Shown in pieces: positions 52,082 through 62,499 of a DNA stretch of 64,000 bases. The stretch is taken from the NCBI GenBank assembly GCA_963729325.1, contig CAVSNS010000007.1:1-64000 (forward strand), given 5' to 3'. A program made the position numbers and the translations under genes. The notes beneath the pieces were generated by a model that saw only the letters and a program-made list of their open reading frames with translations, was not told where the DNA came from and did not search any database. Position 1 is the first letter of the stretch. Each line of letters opens with the position of its first letter. The DNA is from JABCYV01 sp963729325 (GTDB lineage: Bacteria > Acidobacteriota > Terriglobia > Terriglobales > Acidobacteriaceae).

Positions 52082-53793
52082 TATTTACGCTTGAGAGCAA
52101 CGAGGCCGACTAAGAACAGAGCGGTCGCGCCCGAGACGATCCCTCCCAGCGTGCGGTCCCAGGTTCGAGTGAAAGTGATGAGCACACGGTTTTCGCCGGC
52201 TTCGACCGGCACGATCATTTGGCCTGTGACTTCCTGACTTTTAGTTCGCACTGCGTTGCTGTTTACTTCGACTCGCCACGCTGGATAGTTGAACAGTCGC
52301 AGGATGAGCCGTCCAGGTTGGCTTACCTCTACGGTAAACATTTTCGTCTCAGGAGCCCATTGCCGGACGTGAATTCGAGCTGTGCCTGCGCCTTCAAATG
52401 TCACGCGCCGGGCGTTCAGCTTAATTTCGTAGGCATCAGCCCCGGCGGGCGTGTACTCGTCGGTGCCCTCGTAACCCGAAGTGTTCTGCTGGCTCTGTTG
52501 CAGCTGCGCGATATCGGCGGCAGTGTCCCACCACGGCGGCTGAATGCGCCTCCAGCCGAGTGCCAGAACCGCCAGCATTACGGCGCAAACCAGCAGCCGC
52601 AGCGGCCAGCTTCGCCACGCCATCGTGACCAGCAAGATGAGTGCTATGTTCAGGCAGAACAGCCAGCGCCACGGGTGCTGCATGTAGCCCAACTCGGGCA
52701 GATGCTGCCATGCCACCGAACTAAACGAAAACATAAGGAGCGTCGCAGCCGTGACCCAGCCAACAAGCGTCCACCACAGTTGTGGACGCGAGCGGCGCCA
52801 GCGCCGGGAAAGGAATACGGCGCCCGCAAGCACAATAATTTCCGCCTGGGCGATCACGGAGACGAGTAAGTTAAAGCGATTGTGATCGGGATCGTTGATC
52901 AGAGTAAAGAGGAAATTATCTTGCGGACGAACTCCCGGGGCGAGGACCTGGGCAATCGTGATCCAGTTTTTCTCATAAGCTACCGGGAGGATGTAGAAGG
53001 CAGATAGCGCCGCCCCCAATAGCGCCGCCAAACCGCCTTGCCATAAGATTCGCGGCGAGCGCCGTCCAACCGCAACCATGACCATTAGAAATGCGAGGGA
53101 GTAATTCATCATCACGGCGCAAGGGATATTCGTCAGCCATGCCGCGGCAACGATAAGGCTCAGTGGCAGGATCACTTTTTGGCGGCCATCCTCCGCGCGC
53201 AAAACATAGAACAACAGCAACGGGAGCAGGGCTCCACCTAACAGTTCGGCGAATGCACTCCGCCAGTAGACGACCACGAGGTGATATGGATTCGCGACGT
53301 ACAACGCGGCGGCGAAGATGGCGTCGCGGCGAGCCAGCCACCCTCGGGCCAGCAGAAACATACAGTACCCGGAGAGAGAGAGCACAAGCCACACGAAGGT
53401 GCCGGGAACTAATTTCCAGGGCAAGATAGCTCCCAGGATTGCGCCGAGCGTCCAGGAGGCTGGAGGATAGAAAATGAAGCGCGGCTCCCCGTATCCGTAG
53501 TGCGCCAGAGCGGCCCAGCGTGGGTAGATGATCCCTAGCTTCCATTGGCCAAGCACTTCCATCCATGAATTCATGTGGAACTCGAAGTCATGGCCAGACG
53601 GGATTCCGAGAAAGAAAAAGGGCAATACCACTACATAACGCAGTTGCCATGATGATCGGTAGGGGCCGGAGCAGTGGGTTTGCTGGCGCGGAGTTAGACT
53701 GTGAAGGCAACGTTGAACAGTATACGGAAGCAGCACTCGGTCAGTGATTCGTCGCCAGATGTAGGAATGTGGAAAACTGTCAGCGATTTTCAC
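52081..53793 (-). CDS. Polytopic membrane protein, YfhO/PTPS-related glycosyltransferase-like
   Basis: 570 residues from a GTG at 53793. The first about 50 residues look non-membrane, so the true start may lie inside. About 10-11 hydrophobic helices follow a conserved GHDFEFHMNSWMEVLGQWKL with HYGYGEPRFIFYPPASWTLG, a pattern of 6-pyruvoyl-tetrahydropterin-synthase-related and YfhO-like GT-C-fold proteins. The DFEFH acidic motif sits in the first external loop, as in GT-C enzymes. A beta-rich periplasmic domain (about 430-530) and a last helix end the chain. Probably transfers a sugar from a lipid carrier (inference). Confidence 0.7.
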   Translation of the reverse strand: MKIADSFPHSYIWRRITDRVLLPYTVQRCLHSLTPRQQTHCSGPYRSSWQLRYVVVLPFFFLGIPSGHDFEFHMNSWMEVLGQWKLGIIYPRWAALAHYGYGEPRFIFYPPASWTLGAILGAILPWKLVPGTFVWLVLSLSGYCMFLLARGWLARRDAIFAAALYVANPYHLVVVYWRSAFAELLGGALLPLLLFYVLRAEDGRQKVILPLSLIVAAAWLTNIPCAVMMNYSLAFLMVMVAVGRRSPRILWQGGLAALLGAALSAFYILPVAYEKNWITIAQVLAPGVRPQDNFLFTLINDPDHNRFNLLVSVIAQAEIIVLAGAVFLSRRWRRSRPQLWWTLVGWVTAATLLMFSFSSVAWQHLPELGYMQHPWRWLFCLNIALILLVTMAWRSWPLRLLVCAVMLAVLALGWRRIQPPWWDTAADIAQLQQSQQNTSGYEGTDEYTPAGADAYEIKLNARRVTFEGAGTARIHVRQWAPETKMFTVEVSQPGRLILRLFNYPAWRVEVNSNAVRTKSQEVTGQMIVPVEAGENRVLITFTRTWDRTLGGIVSGATALFLVGLVALKRK

Positions 53794-53882
53794 CAGAATT
53801 TAATTTTGCCGCAACCTATTCGGTGGCTGCTCCGGCTAGAGTTCGGAGAACGAGGTGGAGCAAGCCCGCAAAACAGCCGAAG

Positions 53883-53917
53883 GCCCGCGCAAGAGAAAGC
53901 ATGGTGCGCGGGCTTTT
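53883..53917 (+). terminator. GCCCGCGC hairpin with T-run
   Basis: GCCCGCGC at 53883-53890 pairs with GCGCGGGC at 53906-53913, followed by TTTT. It has terminator form for the plus strand, where no annotated gene ends. It may close an unannotated small RNA starting after about 53770, or act as a bidirectional barrier between the PilZ gene and the membrane gene. Confidence 0.55.
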
Positions 53918-53951
53918 CATTTGCGGTGGATTCTAGTGGCGAGGGACCGGG

Positions 53952-55085
53952 TTACGACGAAGCTACTTCTTCCGAGTTCCGCTGCTGTTGTAATGCTTGA
54001 AGGAATTCTTCCTGGTCCATCGTTTCATGGCCTCGTAATAGCAGGAGCAACGGATCGTCGGGTTCTTCTGCTTCCGAGGCGCGAGGATTGTCGTACTGAT
54101 CCGCGGCTGCGAGTGCCCGGGGCGTGATCAGCAATCGCGGCAATGTTCCCGGACGGCTGGTCAGGAACTCGAGAAACTTGCCCACCTGTTCCCGCTGTTC
54201 AGCAGTACGCGAGGCGAACTCGATTCCCATGCCGTATCCGGGATGCATCACTCGCACCAGACCCTCGGCCTGGACTTCCATGTCCTCAGCCTGCAGGCGG
54301 AGCACGATGTCTGAGCGTTCCGGGAAAGGTGATTCGGTCTCGACGTAGCAGGCGCCTAGGCTTAAGTCCGACAGCTTGCACTCGGACACCGGCTCGGATT
54401 CCTCCGGAGGAACCTCAGGAGCGTTTCTCAGAACCCAGGCTTTAAGCACATCGCGCAAATTTTCCGCAAGATCGATAAAACGCACTCCCGATTCGCCGTT
54501 GGGATTCGCCCATGCAACTTCACCGCGAATCCGCATTTCGTTATCGGATTCGGGAAGGCAGAAATATGCTCTGATGTTAGCTGCCGGACAAAGCGGCTGT
54601 GCGGCCAGAAGATCCAGACCGTCCTCACTCAGGTCGAGCAGGATACCCTCCATTTCAGAGCCATTCTCCACCTGAAGCTGGAGCGGAATCTGTACCGGAA
54701 CGCGGAAGGAACGGCGCCGTTCGCGCTTCATCAAGGCAGTGGCGGCGCGCAGGGTGGCTTCGGCCTGCTGCTCGGACATGGGCTTGTATAGTACGAAATT
54801 TGCGCCCGCCCCAAACACGCTACGCACTTTCGATTTGTCGCTCAACAACGCGACGCTAACCGTGTTGTTTCCCGGCGATGCGTGGTAGGCATTCTGCAGG
54901 ACCAGCGCTGCGCTGTGCGGGTCATCGTAGTCAACAATGACTGCGTCAAACTTCTGATCGGCAATGCGACCGAGCGCATCGGCGTATCCGCAACAGTGCA
55001 CTCCCAGGCCAAACCCCGTTAGAATCGGAGTTAGGACTGCTGCCGCTTGCTCATCTTTCGAAACCAGAAGTGATTGCAATGTCAT
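53952..55085 (-). CDS. Receiver-like/PilZ protein with two PilZ domains
   Basis: 377 residues. About 1-115 is receiver-like (LQSLLVSKDEQAAAVLTPIL, KFDAVIVDYDDP with a possible phospho-Asp, GANFVLYKPMSE). Two PilZ-type c-di-GMP modules follow: RRRSFRVPVQIPLQLQ with DLSEDGLDLLAA (about 122-215), and a second with SDLSLGACYVETESPFPE (about 235-310). The first has the RxxxR and D/NxSxxG motif; the second has only the DxSxxG-like part, so ligand binding there is less sure. The C-terminus is Glu/Gln-rich and likely disordered. Probably a motility or surface-polysaccharide effector. Confidence 0.85.
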   Translation of the reverse strand: MTLQSLLVSKDEQAAAVLTPILTGFGLGVHCCGYADALGRIADQKFDAVIVDYDDPHSAALVLQNAYHASPGNNTVSVALLSDKSKVRSVFGAGANFVLYKPMSEQQAEATLRAATALMKRERRRSFRVPVQIPLQLQVENGSEMEGILLDLSEDGLDLLAAQPLCPAANIRAYFCLPESDNEMRIRGEVAWANPNGESGVRFIDLAENLRDVLKAWVLRNAPEVPPEESEPVSECKLSDLSLGACYVETESPFPERSDIVLRLQAEDMEVQAEGLVRVMHPGYGMGIEFASRTAEQREQVGKFLEFLTSRPGTLPRLLITPRALAAADQYDNPRASEAEEPDDPLLLLLRGHETMDQEEFLQALQQQRNSEEVASS

Positions 55086-55121
55086 AGGCCGACCATGTGC
55101 CGCCGGTGTGAGTGCCTTGGT

Positions 55122-55370
55122 CTACGGCCAACGTGGCGCACGCGCCGGCTTGGCTGCGGTCTGGCCGACTGCTGCGCCGGCTTTGGCCGCCATGGTGTTG
55201 GGTTGCTCGTCCATTTCGGCTAGAACCGCGCTGTCGTCCTCCTCACTCTCAGCGAGCAGCGGAGCCACTTCGCGCAATTTTTCAGCCGCCTGTTGTAGAG
55301 CCTCGATCTGTTTGGCTAATTGGGCGTACTTGGCTTGCTTCTGCCGCAGAACCTCGTGAATATCTTTCAT
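55122..55370 (-). CDS. Small coiled-coil hypothetical protein
   Basis: 82 residues. A heptad-rich helix (MKDIHEVLRQKQAKYAQLAK, QIEALQQAAEKLREVAPLLA) followed by an acidic then Ala-rich basic tail. No domain. Stands 36 bases upstream of the PilZ-protein gene on the same strand, so probably in its transcript. Confidence 0.6.
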   Translation of the reverse strand: MKDIHEVLRQKQAKYAQLAKQIEALQQAAEKLREVAPLLAESEEDDSAVLAEMDEQPNTMAAKAGAAVGQTAAKPARAPRWP

Positions 55371-55688
55371 ACAACCCCCTGTTGCCGAATTTAAGGAGGA
55401 AGAGTGGACCCGTCAACGCTAATCCCCTGCCTGCAGATTACGGGGGTAACCGTTGGTGGGCAAGAAAAATGCCGGGTTCGGATCTGCGCAACAACATGAA
55501 AAGATTGGCAACTGACGACGTTGCGCGACGGAAGTCGTTTCATGCTTAAGGAAAAGGGATGGTCTTGAGCAGTTACCCCCGCCCGAGTGAGCGGACTATA
55601 TAGGATGTCGGGTGAAATAGAAGCCCCGCCTTTTCGGGCGGGGCCAATGAGTCGAAGTGATTTTGCTGACGCAGTGAAATCCGGCGGC
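55371..55688. other. Intergenic region with the PEP-CTERM terminator
   Basis: 318 bases. It holds the terminator at 55623-55644 and GGGGGTAACCGTTGGTGGGC, similar to a GGTTACCGTTGG motif near 47200. No c-di-GMP riboswitch consensus could be matched despite the PilZ neighbour. Confidence 0.4.
55623..55644 (-). terminator. Strong terminator after the PEP-CTERM gene
   Basis: GCCCCGCC at 55623-55630 pairs with GGCGGGGC at 55637-55644 around a 6-base loop. On the minus strand it is followed by TTCTATTTC, a moderate U-rich tail, about 45 bases after the stop at 55689. Confidence 0.7.
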
Positions 55689-56292
55689 TTAGCTCATCTT
55701 CAGCTTGCGCCGAACCAGCCCGGCGATGCCCACCAAACCCGTACCCAGTAAACCAAGCGTGCCTGGCTCCGGAACCAGAATGTTAGTATCGCCGCTAGAG
55801 ATCATCGTCGTTCCGCTGAAGAAACCGTGGCCGGTGTTAATTGTCATCTGTATGGTCGAACCCGCAGTCGCGAAGTTACCGAGCGTACCGGAAACGGTCC
55901 CCACGAGCGTGTAGCTGTGAGTGCCATTGGTCAGAGTGGACATCGTCCAGGTCACTGGATTCGGCCCATTGAAAGTTCCAGTAAAGCTAGGAACGCCGAC
56001 GCCCGTGATGGTGAAACTACCACCATTGGCGAAAGTCGCGGGAGTCTTGCGATCCATGGTGCCACTCAGCAGCGCGCCGGTGCTGAAGCTCAACGTTCCC
56101 AGATTGCCCGTCTTTATCGGTGGGCTGCCAGCGGGACCGTAGCCGATGATCACCGAGCCAGTGAGACTCATTCCTCCGCTGGCTCGTCCCTGTGAGCGTG
56201 CCGCTAGAATTAGTGTAATCGACGCTGCTGGTAGCAAAAGCGGCCACTGGTAGGGCCAACGCCAATACCGCCATCAAAATCACTCGCCTCAT
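55689..56292 (-). CDS. PEP-CTERM sorted exported protein (frameshifted)
   Basis: Starts at the ATG at 56292 (GGAGGGG upstream) with a signal peptide (RRVILMAVLALALPVAAFA) in one frame. After about 56190 the next frame gives GGMSLTGSVIIGYGPAGSPP and a beta-rich Ser/Thr/Gly body. It ends VPEPGTLGLLGTGLVGIAGL and the basic VRRKLKMS. This is the PEP motif, membrane helix and Arg/Lys end recognised by exosortase. About 200 residues when joined. Likely an extracellular or envelope matrix protein. Confidence 0.82.
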
Positions 56293-56994
56293 AAAACCCC
56301 TCCTCCAGAACCTGAAAAGTAGTGGCCCTAACTGTCGGGCCATCTGCAGACCTAAAACTCCACTCGTGCTACGTGCATGCAGGCTTCCAAAGCAGAGCTC
56401 ACGCTATGCGTTGAATTAAAAAGACTTATAACGAAATTTTACGCCTTCGCTTACCGAACTGTGCAAACGCATGCACACTTTTAACAAAGCTTTTGCGTCG
56501 GAAAACCCGGAGCCAGCGGCACTAGATTGAGGCCTGGAGTACCGGCAAATGCGACGTCTACGGGATGGAACCCTACGGTCAAGGCACATGCAGGGGAAGT
56601 CTCGCCCTCTTTCTGAGGCGTGTCAAGATGAAACAGTTGATGCGCCGTCGGCGCCTACAGGAGCAGGTGGCATGGCCATTTCGTGCCAGAACATTGGCAC
56701 GAACGTGGGATTTACAGCGGAAACCGACGAAAGTAGTCTGTGCTCGAGCAGTTCTGGGGGAGGGCTGTTCGGGCGTCCCATGACCCGCGAGGGTCAAGGG
56801 GCGCTTCTTAATTTTGGGCCTTATCGTTGTCTTGGGGTCTGGTCGTTTTTTAAGGACGACAGCGATTGCGGCACCGTGTCCATTCTCCAGATAACGCGGT
56901 CTTTAGATATCCAACTGATACGCGGTCTTTCGATGCGGTGGGTTATCCGGTCGCGCTTGACATAGCCGCCGGTATCAGATCCCGCAACTGCGTT
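56293..56994. other. 700-base region without a supported gene
   Basis: Between the PEP-CTERM gene (which starts here) and the end of the ggt gene. A 138-codon plus-strand frame (56549-56965) has no ribosome site, no domain and odd composition. AAAGACTTATAACGAAATTTTAC near 56418 is the only AT-rich stretch and may hold the PEP-CTERM promoter. The rest may be a decayed gene that could not be identified. Confidence 0.4.
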
Positions 56995-58668
56995 CTAAGG
57001 ACCGAGCGGGGGTGGTTCAGGTTCGGCCGAGCCATCAGCACGCGCGTCAGAGGCGCCATAGTTCACCTTAGATTTGGAGTCATGCAATACCGCCTGTCCG
57101 CGGCCCATCTCGGTCGAATACTCTCGCCGAACTTCGAGCTTGTGTCCCATTGCCGATAGCTTCTGCAACGTCTCCGCCTTCACGCGAGACTCGATCAGGA
57201 TGTTACATCCCCGCAATGGGCTGACGGTGAAACGCGGTGCCTCGATCGCCGCCTGGATGTTCAGGCCATAGTCCGCAATATTGGAAACAAACTGCGCATG
57301 GGCGAGAGGCTGATTCGGTCCGCCCATGATTCCAAATCCGATGTGCTGCTCTCCGCGTTCCATGAATGCCGGAATAATGGTATGGAATGGACGCTTACGT
57401 GGCGCCAACGCGTTGGGATGAGATGGATCCAACACGAACAACGCTCCACGATTCTGGAGCACGAAGCCCATGCCGCGCACCGTAATACCTGATCCGAACG
57501 CCGCGTAGTTGCTCTGGATTAGTGACACAATATTGCCTTCACGATCAACCACTGAAAGATAAGTCGTATCGCTTGAGGGCGCGGCGCCGGCTGCAACCTC
57601 GCAATTGGCTTTAGTCGTATCAATCAGCTTGGCCCGTTCCTTAGCATATTCTTTGGAGAGCAACCTTTTCACCGGCACCTTGGCGAAACGCGGGTCAGCG
57701 TTGTAACGACCCAGGTCGGCGTAGGCCAGCTTCATAGCCTCGATTTTCTTGTGCAGCTCAATTACGCTGGTTGGGCCTTCCGCCGAAGCCGACCGAGTCT
57801 CCATGATGTTCAACATTTCCAGCGCAGCCATCCCTTGACCGTTGGGCGGAAGCTCGTAGACGGTCCAGTCGCGATATTTAATTGAGATCGGTTCCACCCA
57901 TTCCGCCACGAATTGAGCAAGATCACTGGCCGCCATTGTTCCGCCGACCGCTTGCGACGTTTTCAAGATAGCGCCGGCAATCTCACCCCTATAAAAAACG
58001 GCGGGTCCATCTTGGGCTATCGCCCGCAGAGCCTTAGCAAGGTCTGGATTGCGAAAGATCTCCCCGACGGCGGGCGCTTTGCCGCCGGGCAGGAAGATGC
58101 GGCGGCTTTCGGAGTCTTGCTTCAAATCATCTTTGGATTCTTCCCAGAAGTCGTGAATCAGTTCTGGAACCGGATAGCCTTGTTCCGCGCAGAAAATCGC
58201 GGGCTGAAAGAGGTCTTTCCACGGAATCCGCCCGAAACGTTCATGCAGCGCGTTCCATCCCGCAACTGCTCCGGGCACGGTAACCGTGTCAATGCCGGCG
58301 GCCGGCATTGCGGTTGCGTCCCTGGCCTTCAGATGTTCGATGGAGAGGCCTTGTGGCGCCCACCCGCTTGCGTTTAAACCATACAACTTCCCCGTCTTTG
58401 CGTCCCAATAGAGCGCGAACAAGTCACCGCCGATACCGTTCATCATCGGTTCGGTGACGCCGAGGACCGCATTGGCGGCGATGGCAGCGTCCACAGCTGA
58501 GCCGCCGCGTGCCAGAATCTCCGCTCCCGCCTGCGACGCCTGCACGTGACTGGTGGCGACGATGCCATACCGCGCAACCACCATGGAGCGCGCGTGTGAA
58601 CGATCCTGGGCCCATACGCTGCAAGCAAGCATGACCAGAGCGAGAGAAAGTTGTAGGGAGGGCGACAT
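56995..58668 (-). CDS. ggt: Gamma-glutamyltransferase, exported
   Basis: 557 residues from the ATG at 58668 (AAGGAC upstream). The signal peptide is LQLSLALVMLACSVWAQ. Family features: GGSAVDAAIAANAVLGVTEP with GIGGDLFALYWDA, LPPNGQGMAALEMLNIMET, and the autoproteolysis/nucleophile Thr region SSDTTYLSVVDREGNIVSL at about 362-380. GIMGGPNQPLAHAQ and SPLRGCNILIESRV follow. It hydrolyses or transfers gamma-glutamyl groups (for example from glutathione) in the periplasm. Intact. The Pro-rich end (PEPPPLGP) is unusual but short. Confidence 0.93.
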   Translation of the reverse strand: MSPSLQLSLALVMLACSVWAQDRSHARSMVVARYGIVATSHVQASQAGAEILARGGSAVDAAIAANAVLGVTEPMMNGIGGDLFALYWDAKTGKLYGLNASGWAPQGLSIEHLKARDATAMPAAGIDTVTVPGAVAGWNALHERFGRIPWKDLFQPAIFCAEQGYPVPELIHDFWEESKDDLKQDSESRRIFLPGGKAPAVGEIFRNPDLAKALRAIAQDGPAVFYRGEIAGAILKTSQAVGGTMAASDLAQFVAEWVEPISIKYRDWTVYELPPNGQGMAALEMLNIMETRSASAEGPTSVIELHKKIEAMKLAYADLGRYNADPRFAKVPVKRLLSKEYAKERAKLIDTTKANCEVAAGAAPSSDTTYLSVVDREGNIVSLIQSNYAAFGSGITVRGMGFVLQNRGALFVLDPSHPNALAPRKRPFHTIIPAFMERGEQHIGFGIMGGPNQPLAHAQFVSNIADYGLNIQAAIEAPRFTVSPLRGCNILIESRVKAETLQKLSAMGHKLEVRREYSTEMGRGQAVLHDSKSKVNYGASDARADGSAEPEPPPLGP

Positions 58669-58968
58669 TCGGGTCCTTGATAGGCGAGTGATGGAGACGC
58701 ATTCTGCTGCGAGCACGTCGTCGTGTCAAGTTTGAATCAGAGGTTCAAGGAAATTTACTAGAAGAGATCCGGCACTTTACATTCCAAAGTTTTGCGATAT
58801 GATTGGCGACCACACGGGCCGTGCACCAAAACGTGTGCATTGCTCCGTGCTGACGCGGCTGGCCGAAGGTTGCGGACGAGAGGGGGTCTCGTCGTACTGC
58901 CTTGAACCGCTCATGATTGCGATTTGGGATCATCGGTGGGGCAGGAGACCGCGCTCTGGGGAGGCTCC

Positions 58969-61900
58969 ATGCGACCGAATGCCATACGTCTGTTTGCCCT
59001 GGCTGTTTTGGCCGTTTTGGTATTCCAACCCATTGTGTGGGGGCAGCAAGTTTCAGTGCACCCACTCATCCTCCAGCCCGTGGACGAGACCCAGTTGGTC
59101 CTGCTTAAAGGCAATACTCATCCTCTGGCTCGGCCGCAGTTCGATCAAGGCGCAGCTCCGCCAAATCTGCCCATGGAGCGCATGCTGCTGGTCCTCCGGC
59201 GCAGCCCAGAGCAGGAAAGCGCGTTGCGGAGTCTGCTCGACAATCAACAGGACAAGGCATCTCCCAGCTACCACAAATGGCTCACCCCGGAACAATTCGG
59301 AAGTCAGTTCGGCCCCTCGGATGAGGACATTCAGATTATGACCGCCTGGCTGCAGGTGCACGGCTTCCAGGTGGCGCAGGTTGCAAAAGGCCGAGCCGTA
59401 ATTGAATTCTCAGGGACAGCGGCACAAGTTCAGGAAGCCTTTCACACTGGAATTCACAAATATGTCGTGAATGGGGAGGAGCACTGGGCGAACGCGAACG
59501 ATCCACAGATTCCGGCAGCCTTGACGCCAGTGGTAGCAGGTGTGCACACCCTGCGCAATTTTCTGAAGAAGCCGACGATAAAGCTTTCCGGCGCTCCCGT
59601 TGCCGCGACGGTCATAAAAGGCAAGCCGCCGCAGCTTACATTCCCAGACGGAACGCATGGGTTGGGTTTCACCGACTATCAGACGATCTACGGCGCCACG
59701 TCGTTGTTGTTCACGCAGGGCATTCAGGGGCAAGGACAGAACATCGCGGTCGTCGCCCGCAGTAATCTGTTTAATCAAGGTCAGGACGTGAGCGACTTTC
59801 GCAATTTTCTTGGAGAGTGCTGCGGAAACCTTGTGATCAAGCTGAATGGCCCTGATCCGGGCGACCTGGGCGGCGGGGAGGAGTTCGAAGCCACTCTGGA
59901 TGCAACCTGGTCTGGAGCCTTAGCCTTCAACGCCGAGGTAGATTTCGTAGTCTCCGCTTCAACGAATAGCACAGACGGCATCGATCTTTCCGAGCTTTAC
60001 ATCATTGACAATAACCTTGCGCCCGTGATGACCGAGAGTTTCAGCGGCTGTGAAACCTTTACTCTGGCGGGCGAACTGCAGAACCAGGAAGCCTTAGCAG
60101 AGCAGGCTGCGGCGGAGGGAATCACTTATATCGTCTCTTCGGGTGACGCCGGTGCGGCGGGTTGCGATGACCCCAACAATTCTTTGGCTAAATTAGGATC
60201 TTCGGTGAATGCATTGGCCTCAACTCCTTTCACGGTTGCCGTAGGGGGCACTGAATTCAATGAGAACGGCCGCCCTAACACCTACTGGAAATCCTCCAAC
60301 GATCCCAATGGGAGTTCTGTCTTTGGATATATCCCGGAAGATGTATGGAATGAAAGCGGACCAAGCTTGGGACTGTGGTCGAGCGGCGGCGGAGTCAGCT
60401 CTTACTTCCCCAAGCCTTCGTGGCAGTCGACAGTAGCTGGTAGTCACCGAGCTCTTCCGGACGTTTCGCTCACCGCAGCGCTCCACGATGCTTATCTCGT
60501 GTGCTTCGAAGGCTCTTGTGTACCCAACAGCCAAGGGGAGATTTTTCTTTACTTTGTCGGCGGCACCTCGGCTTCCGCACCTTCGTTCGCCAGCATCATG
60601 GCGTTGGTAAATGAGAAAACTGCGTTCCCGGCAAGGGCAGGCAGACTATGTGCTCTATCAGTTGGCGGCGCAGGAGAATTTGTCCCAATGCAACGGTTCC
60701 AGCACGGTCGTTCCGCCGGCCGGCAAATGTGTCTTCAATGATGTCACAATTGGCAATAACTCGGTTCCCGGACTGACCGGGTTCACAAGTGCAGTGGGCT
60801 ATGACTTGGCTACGGGGCTCGGTTCAGTGAATGTCACCAATCTCGCGAATGCCTGGGCAGCGATCACGTTCAATGCAACTACAACCACGCTGCTGCTGAA
60901 CAACTCCACCAACCCCATCAACAACGTTGTCCACGGCTCTTCGGTAGTGGTGAATGTGACTGTGAATGGGTAATAGTGGTATGCCCACCGGCGACGTTAC
61001 TCTCTCCACGAGCAACGGGCAGAACGTCCCGCTCTGCACCATGCCGAATAACTGTACGTTGAACCCGAGCGGAACCAATATTGCGTCTTTGTCCACGACT
61101 ACGAACCTGCTTCCCGGCGGCACCTCGTACATGGTTACGGCACACTATCCCGGTGACGGGAAATTTGCCTCCAGTGACTCAAGCCCACCGATTTTTGTAA
61201 CCGTCGCTGGAGAGCCAAGCACAACCACTGCTTCTATCTTCGCCTACGTGAACGGGCTCCCGGTCACGCAGGCCGCGGCCAGTAGCGTCGTCTATCTGAG
61301 CGCTAGCGTGATTGGTCAGTCTGGATTTGGCATACCGACTGGCAATGTCACATTCATGGACAACGGCACCATTCTCGCGGGCGGTCCTTACATGCTTAAC
61401 AGCCAGGCGAATACCGGCACGCCGAATGGTTTGCCTCCCTGTTCTCTTACGGCCGGTTCGCATGCTCTCGTGGCCAGCTATTCAGGAGACCAGAGTTTCA
61501 ACCTCAGCAGCTCTCCGGCAGCTACCTTCACGATCACGACTGCCGACTTCTGCCTGCCAACCTCGCTGGCGAGCATAGGAGTCACAGATGGATTCCCGGG
61601 GACCACGACGTTGGTCCTAACAGCATCGCCCGGTTTCACCACCGCAGTGAGTTTTGCTTGCACGGGTCTACCGGCTGAGGCCAAATGTTCCTTCAGCCCG
61701 GCCTCCATCACCGGTAGTGGTGCGACAACCATTACCGTGACAACAACCGCTCCGCATCCTGTGCTTAGAACTGCTGGAGGGGTTAACAGACTGGGCTGGT
61801 GGACGACCACCCTGGGAGTCAGCCTCGCCGGCATCGTCTTGCTAGGAGTGCCGTCGCGACGGCGACGCATGAGCTGGAGCAGTTTGTCACTACTAGTCGT

Positions 61901-62063
61901 GGTCACGTTGCTCCTTATGCTGCCTAGCTGCGGAGGTGGCAGTAGTGCACCGCCTCCACCACCGCCTGATCCCGGCACGCCGAAGGGAAGCTACAGCATC
62001 GTCGTCACGGCGACTAGCGGATCAATGAGTCACGCCACTACTTTCACGCTCACTGTGCAATGA
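58969..62063 (+). CDS. Sedolisin (S53, pro-kumamolisin) protease with Ig-like repeats (frameshifted twice)
   Basis: About 1030 residues when joined. ATG at 58969 with GGGAGG upstream, and a signal peptide (LFALAVLAVLVFQPIVWG). The pro-domain covers about 35-210 (SPSYHKWLTPEQFGSQFGPS). The catalytic Glu and Asp are in EFEATLDATW and the nucleophile in GGTSASAPSFASIM. Frame changes near 60625 (then RQGQADYVLYQLAAQENLSQ) and near 60969 (then NSGMPTGDVTLST). Two or three Ig-like/big-3 repeats follow (GIPTGNVTFMDNGTI, GSHALVASYSGDQSF). The C-terminus has a hydrophobic helix and a Pro run (APPPPPPDPG) near a lipobox-like LPSCGGG. A secreted acid protease, expanded in Acidobacteria. Confidence 0.87.
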
Positions 62064-62113
62064 TCGGCTATACAATGTTCGGTTTGGCGGAGATTATTCT
62101 GTAGGAGATTGCT

Positions 62114-62448
62114 GTGATCGCAAGAGTGTGGCATGGGTACACCAAGCCTGAGCACGCCGATGCCTATGAGGCCATGCTGAAACCGGAGCTTCTGCCCGGC
62201 ATCAGCAAAGTAAAAGGTTACGGGGCAGCTATCTGCTGCGGAGAGCGGTTGGAGACGAAGTGGAGTTCATCACCATTATTCTCTGGGATTCTATCGATGC
62301 AATCCGCGCCGTTGCCGGACCGGACTACGAAACTGCTGTGATTCCCGAGGAACGGCGCAAGCACTTGTCCCACTACGACGCCAAAGCCGCACATTACAAC
62401 GTCACATCGATCAACGAGCCGGGTGAACTCTCCGCTATCGTAGCCTGA
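62114..62448 (+). CDS. Antibiotic biosynthesis monooxygenase-fold protein (frameshifted)
   Basis: About 111 residues. GTG at 62114 with TAGGAG upstream gives IARVWHGYTKPEHADAYEAM and LLPGISKVKGY. One indel near 62225 moves the sense to a frame giving VEFITIILWDSIDAIRAVAG and YETAVIPEERRKHLSHYDAK, typical of the ABM dimeric alpha/beta fold (heme or quinone-type monooxygenases, also many of unknown role). It is 51 bases downstream of the aminotransferase-like gene's leader region, on the same strand. Confidence 0.72.
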
Positions 62449-62499
62449 TGATGTGGTCCGGTGCTGCGTAGTACAGTTTTGCCTTTCCGGGAGGATTTC

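Noticed and set aside
55371..55688. c-di-GMP riboswitch near the PilZ gene
   Set aside because: The conserved core could not be matched to the GEMM consensus, so no riboswitch is claimed.
56549..56965. 138-codon plus-strand frame between the PEP-CTERM and ggt genes
   Set aside because: No ribosome site or recognisable motif; the composition looks like chance. It is kept only as an unexplained region.
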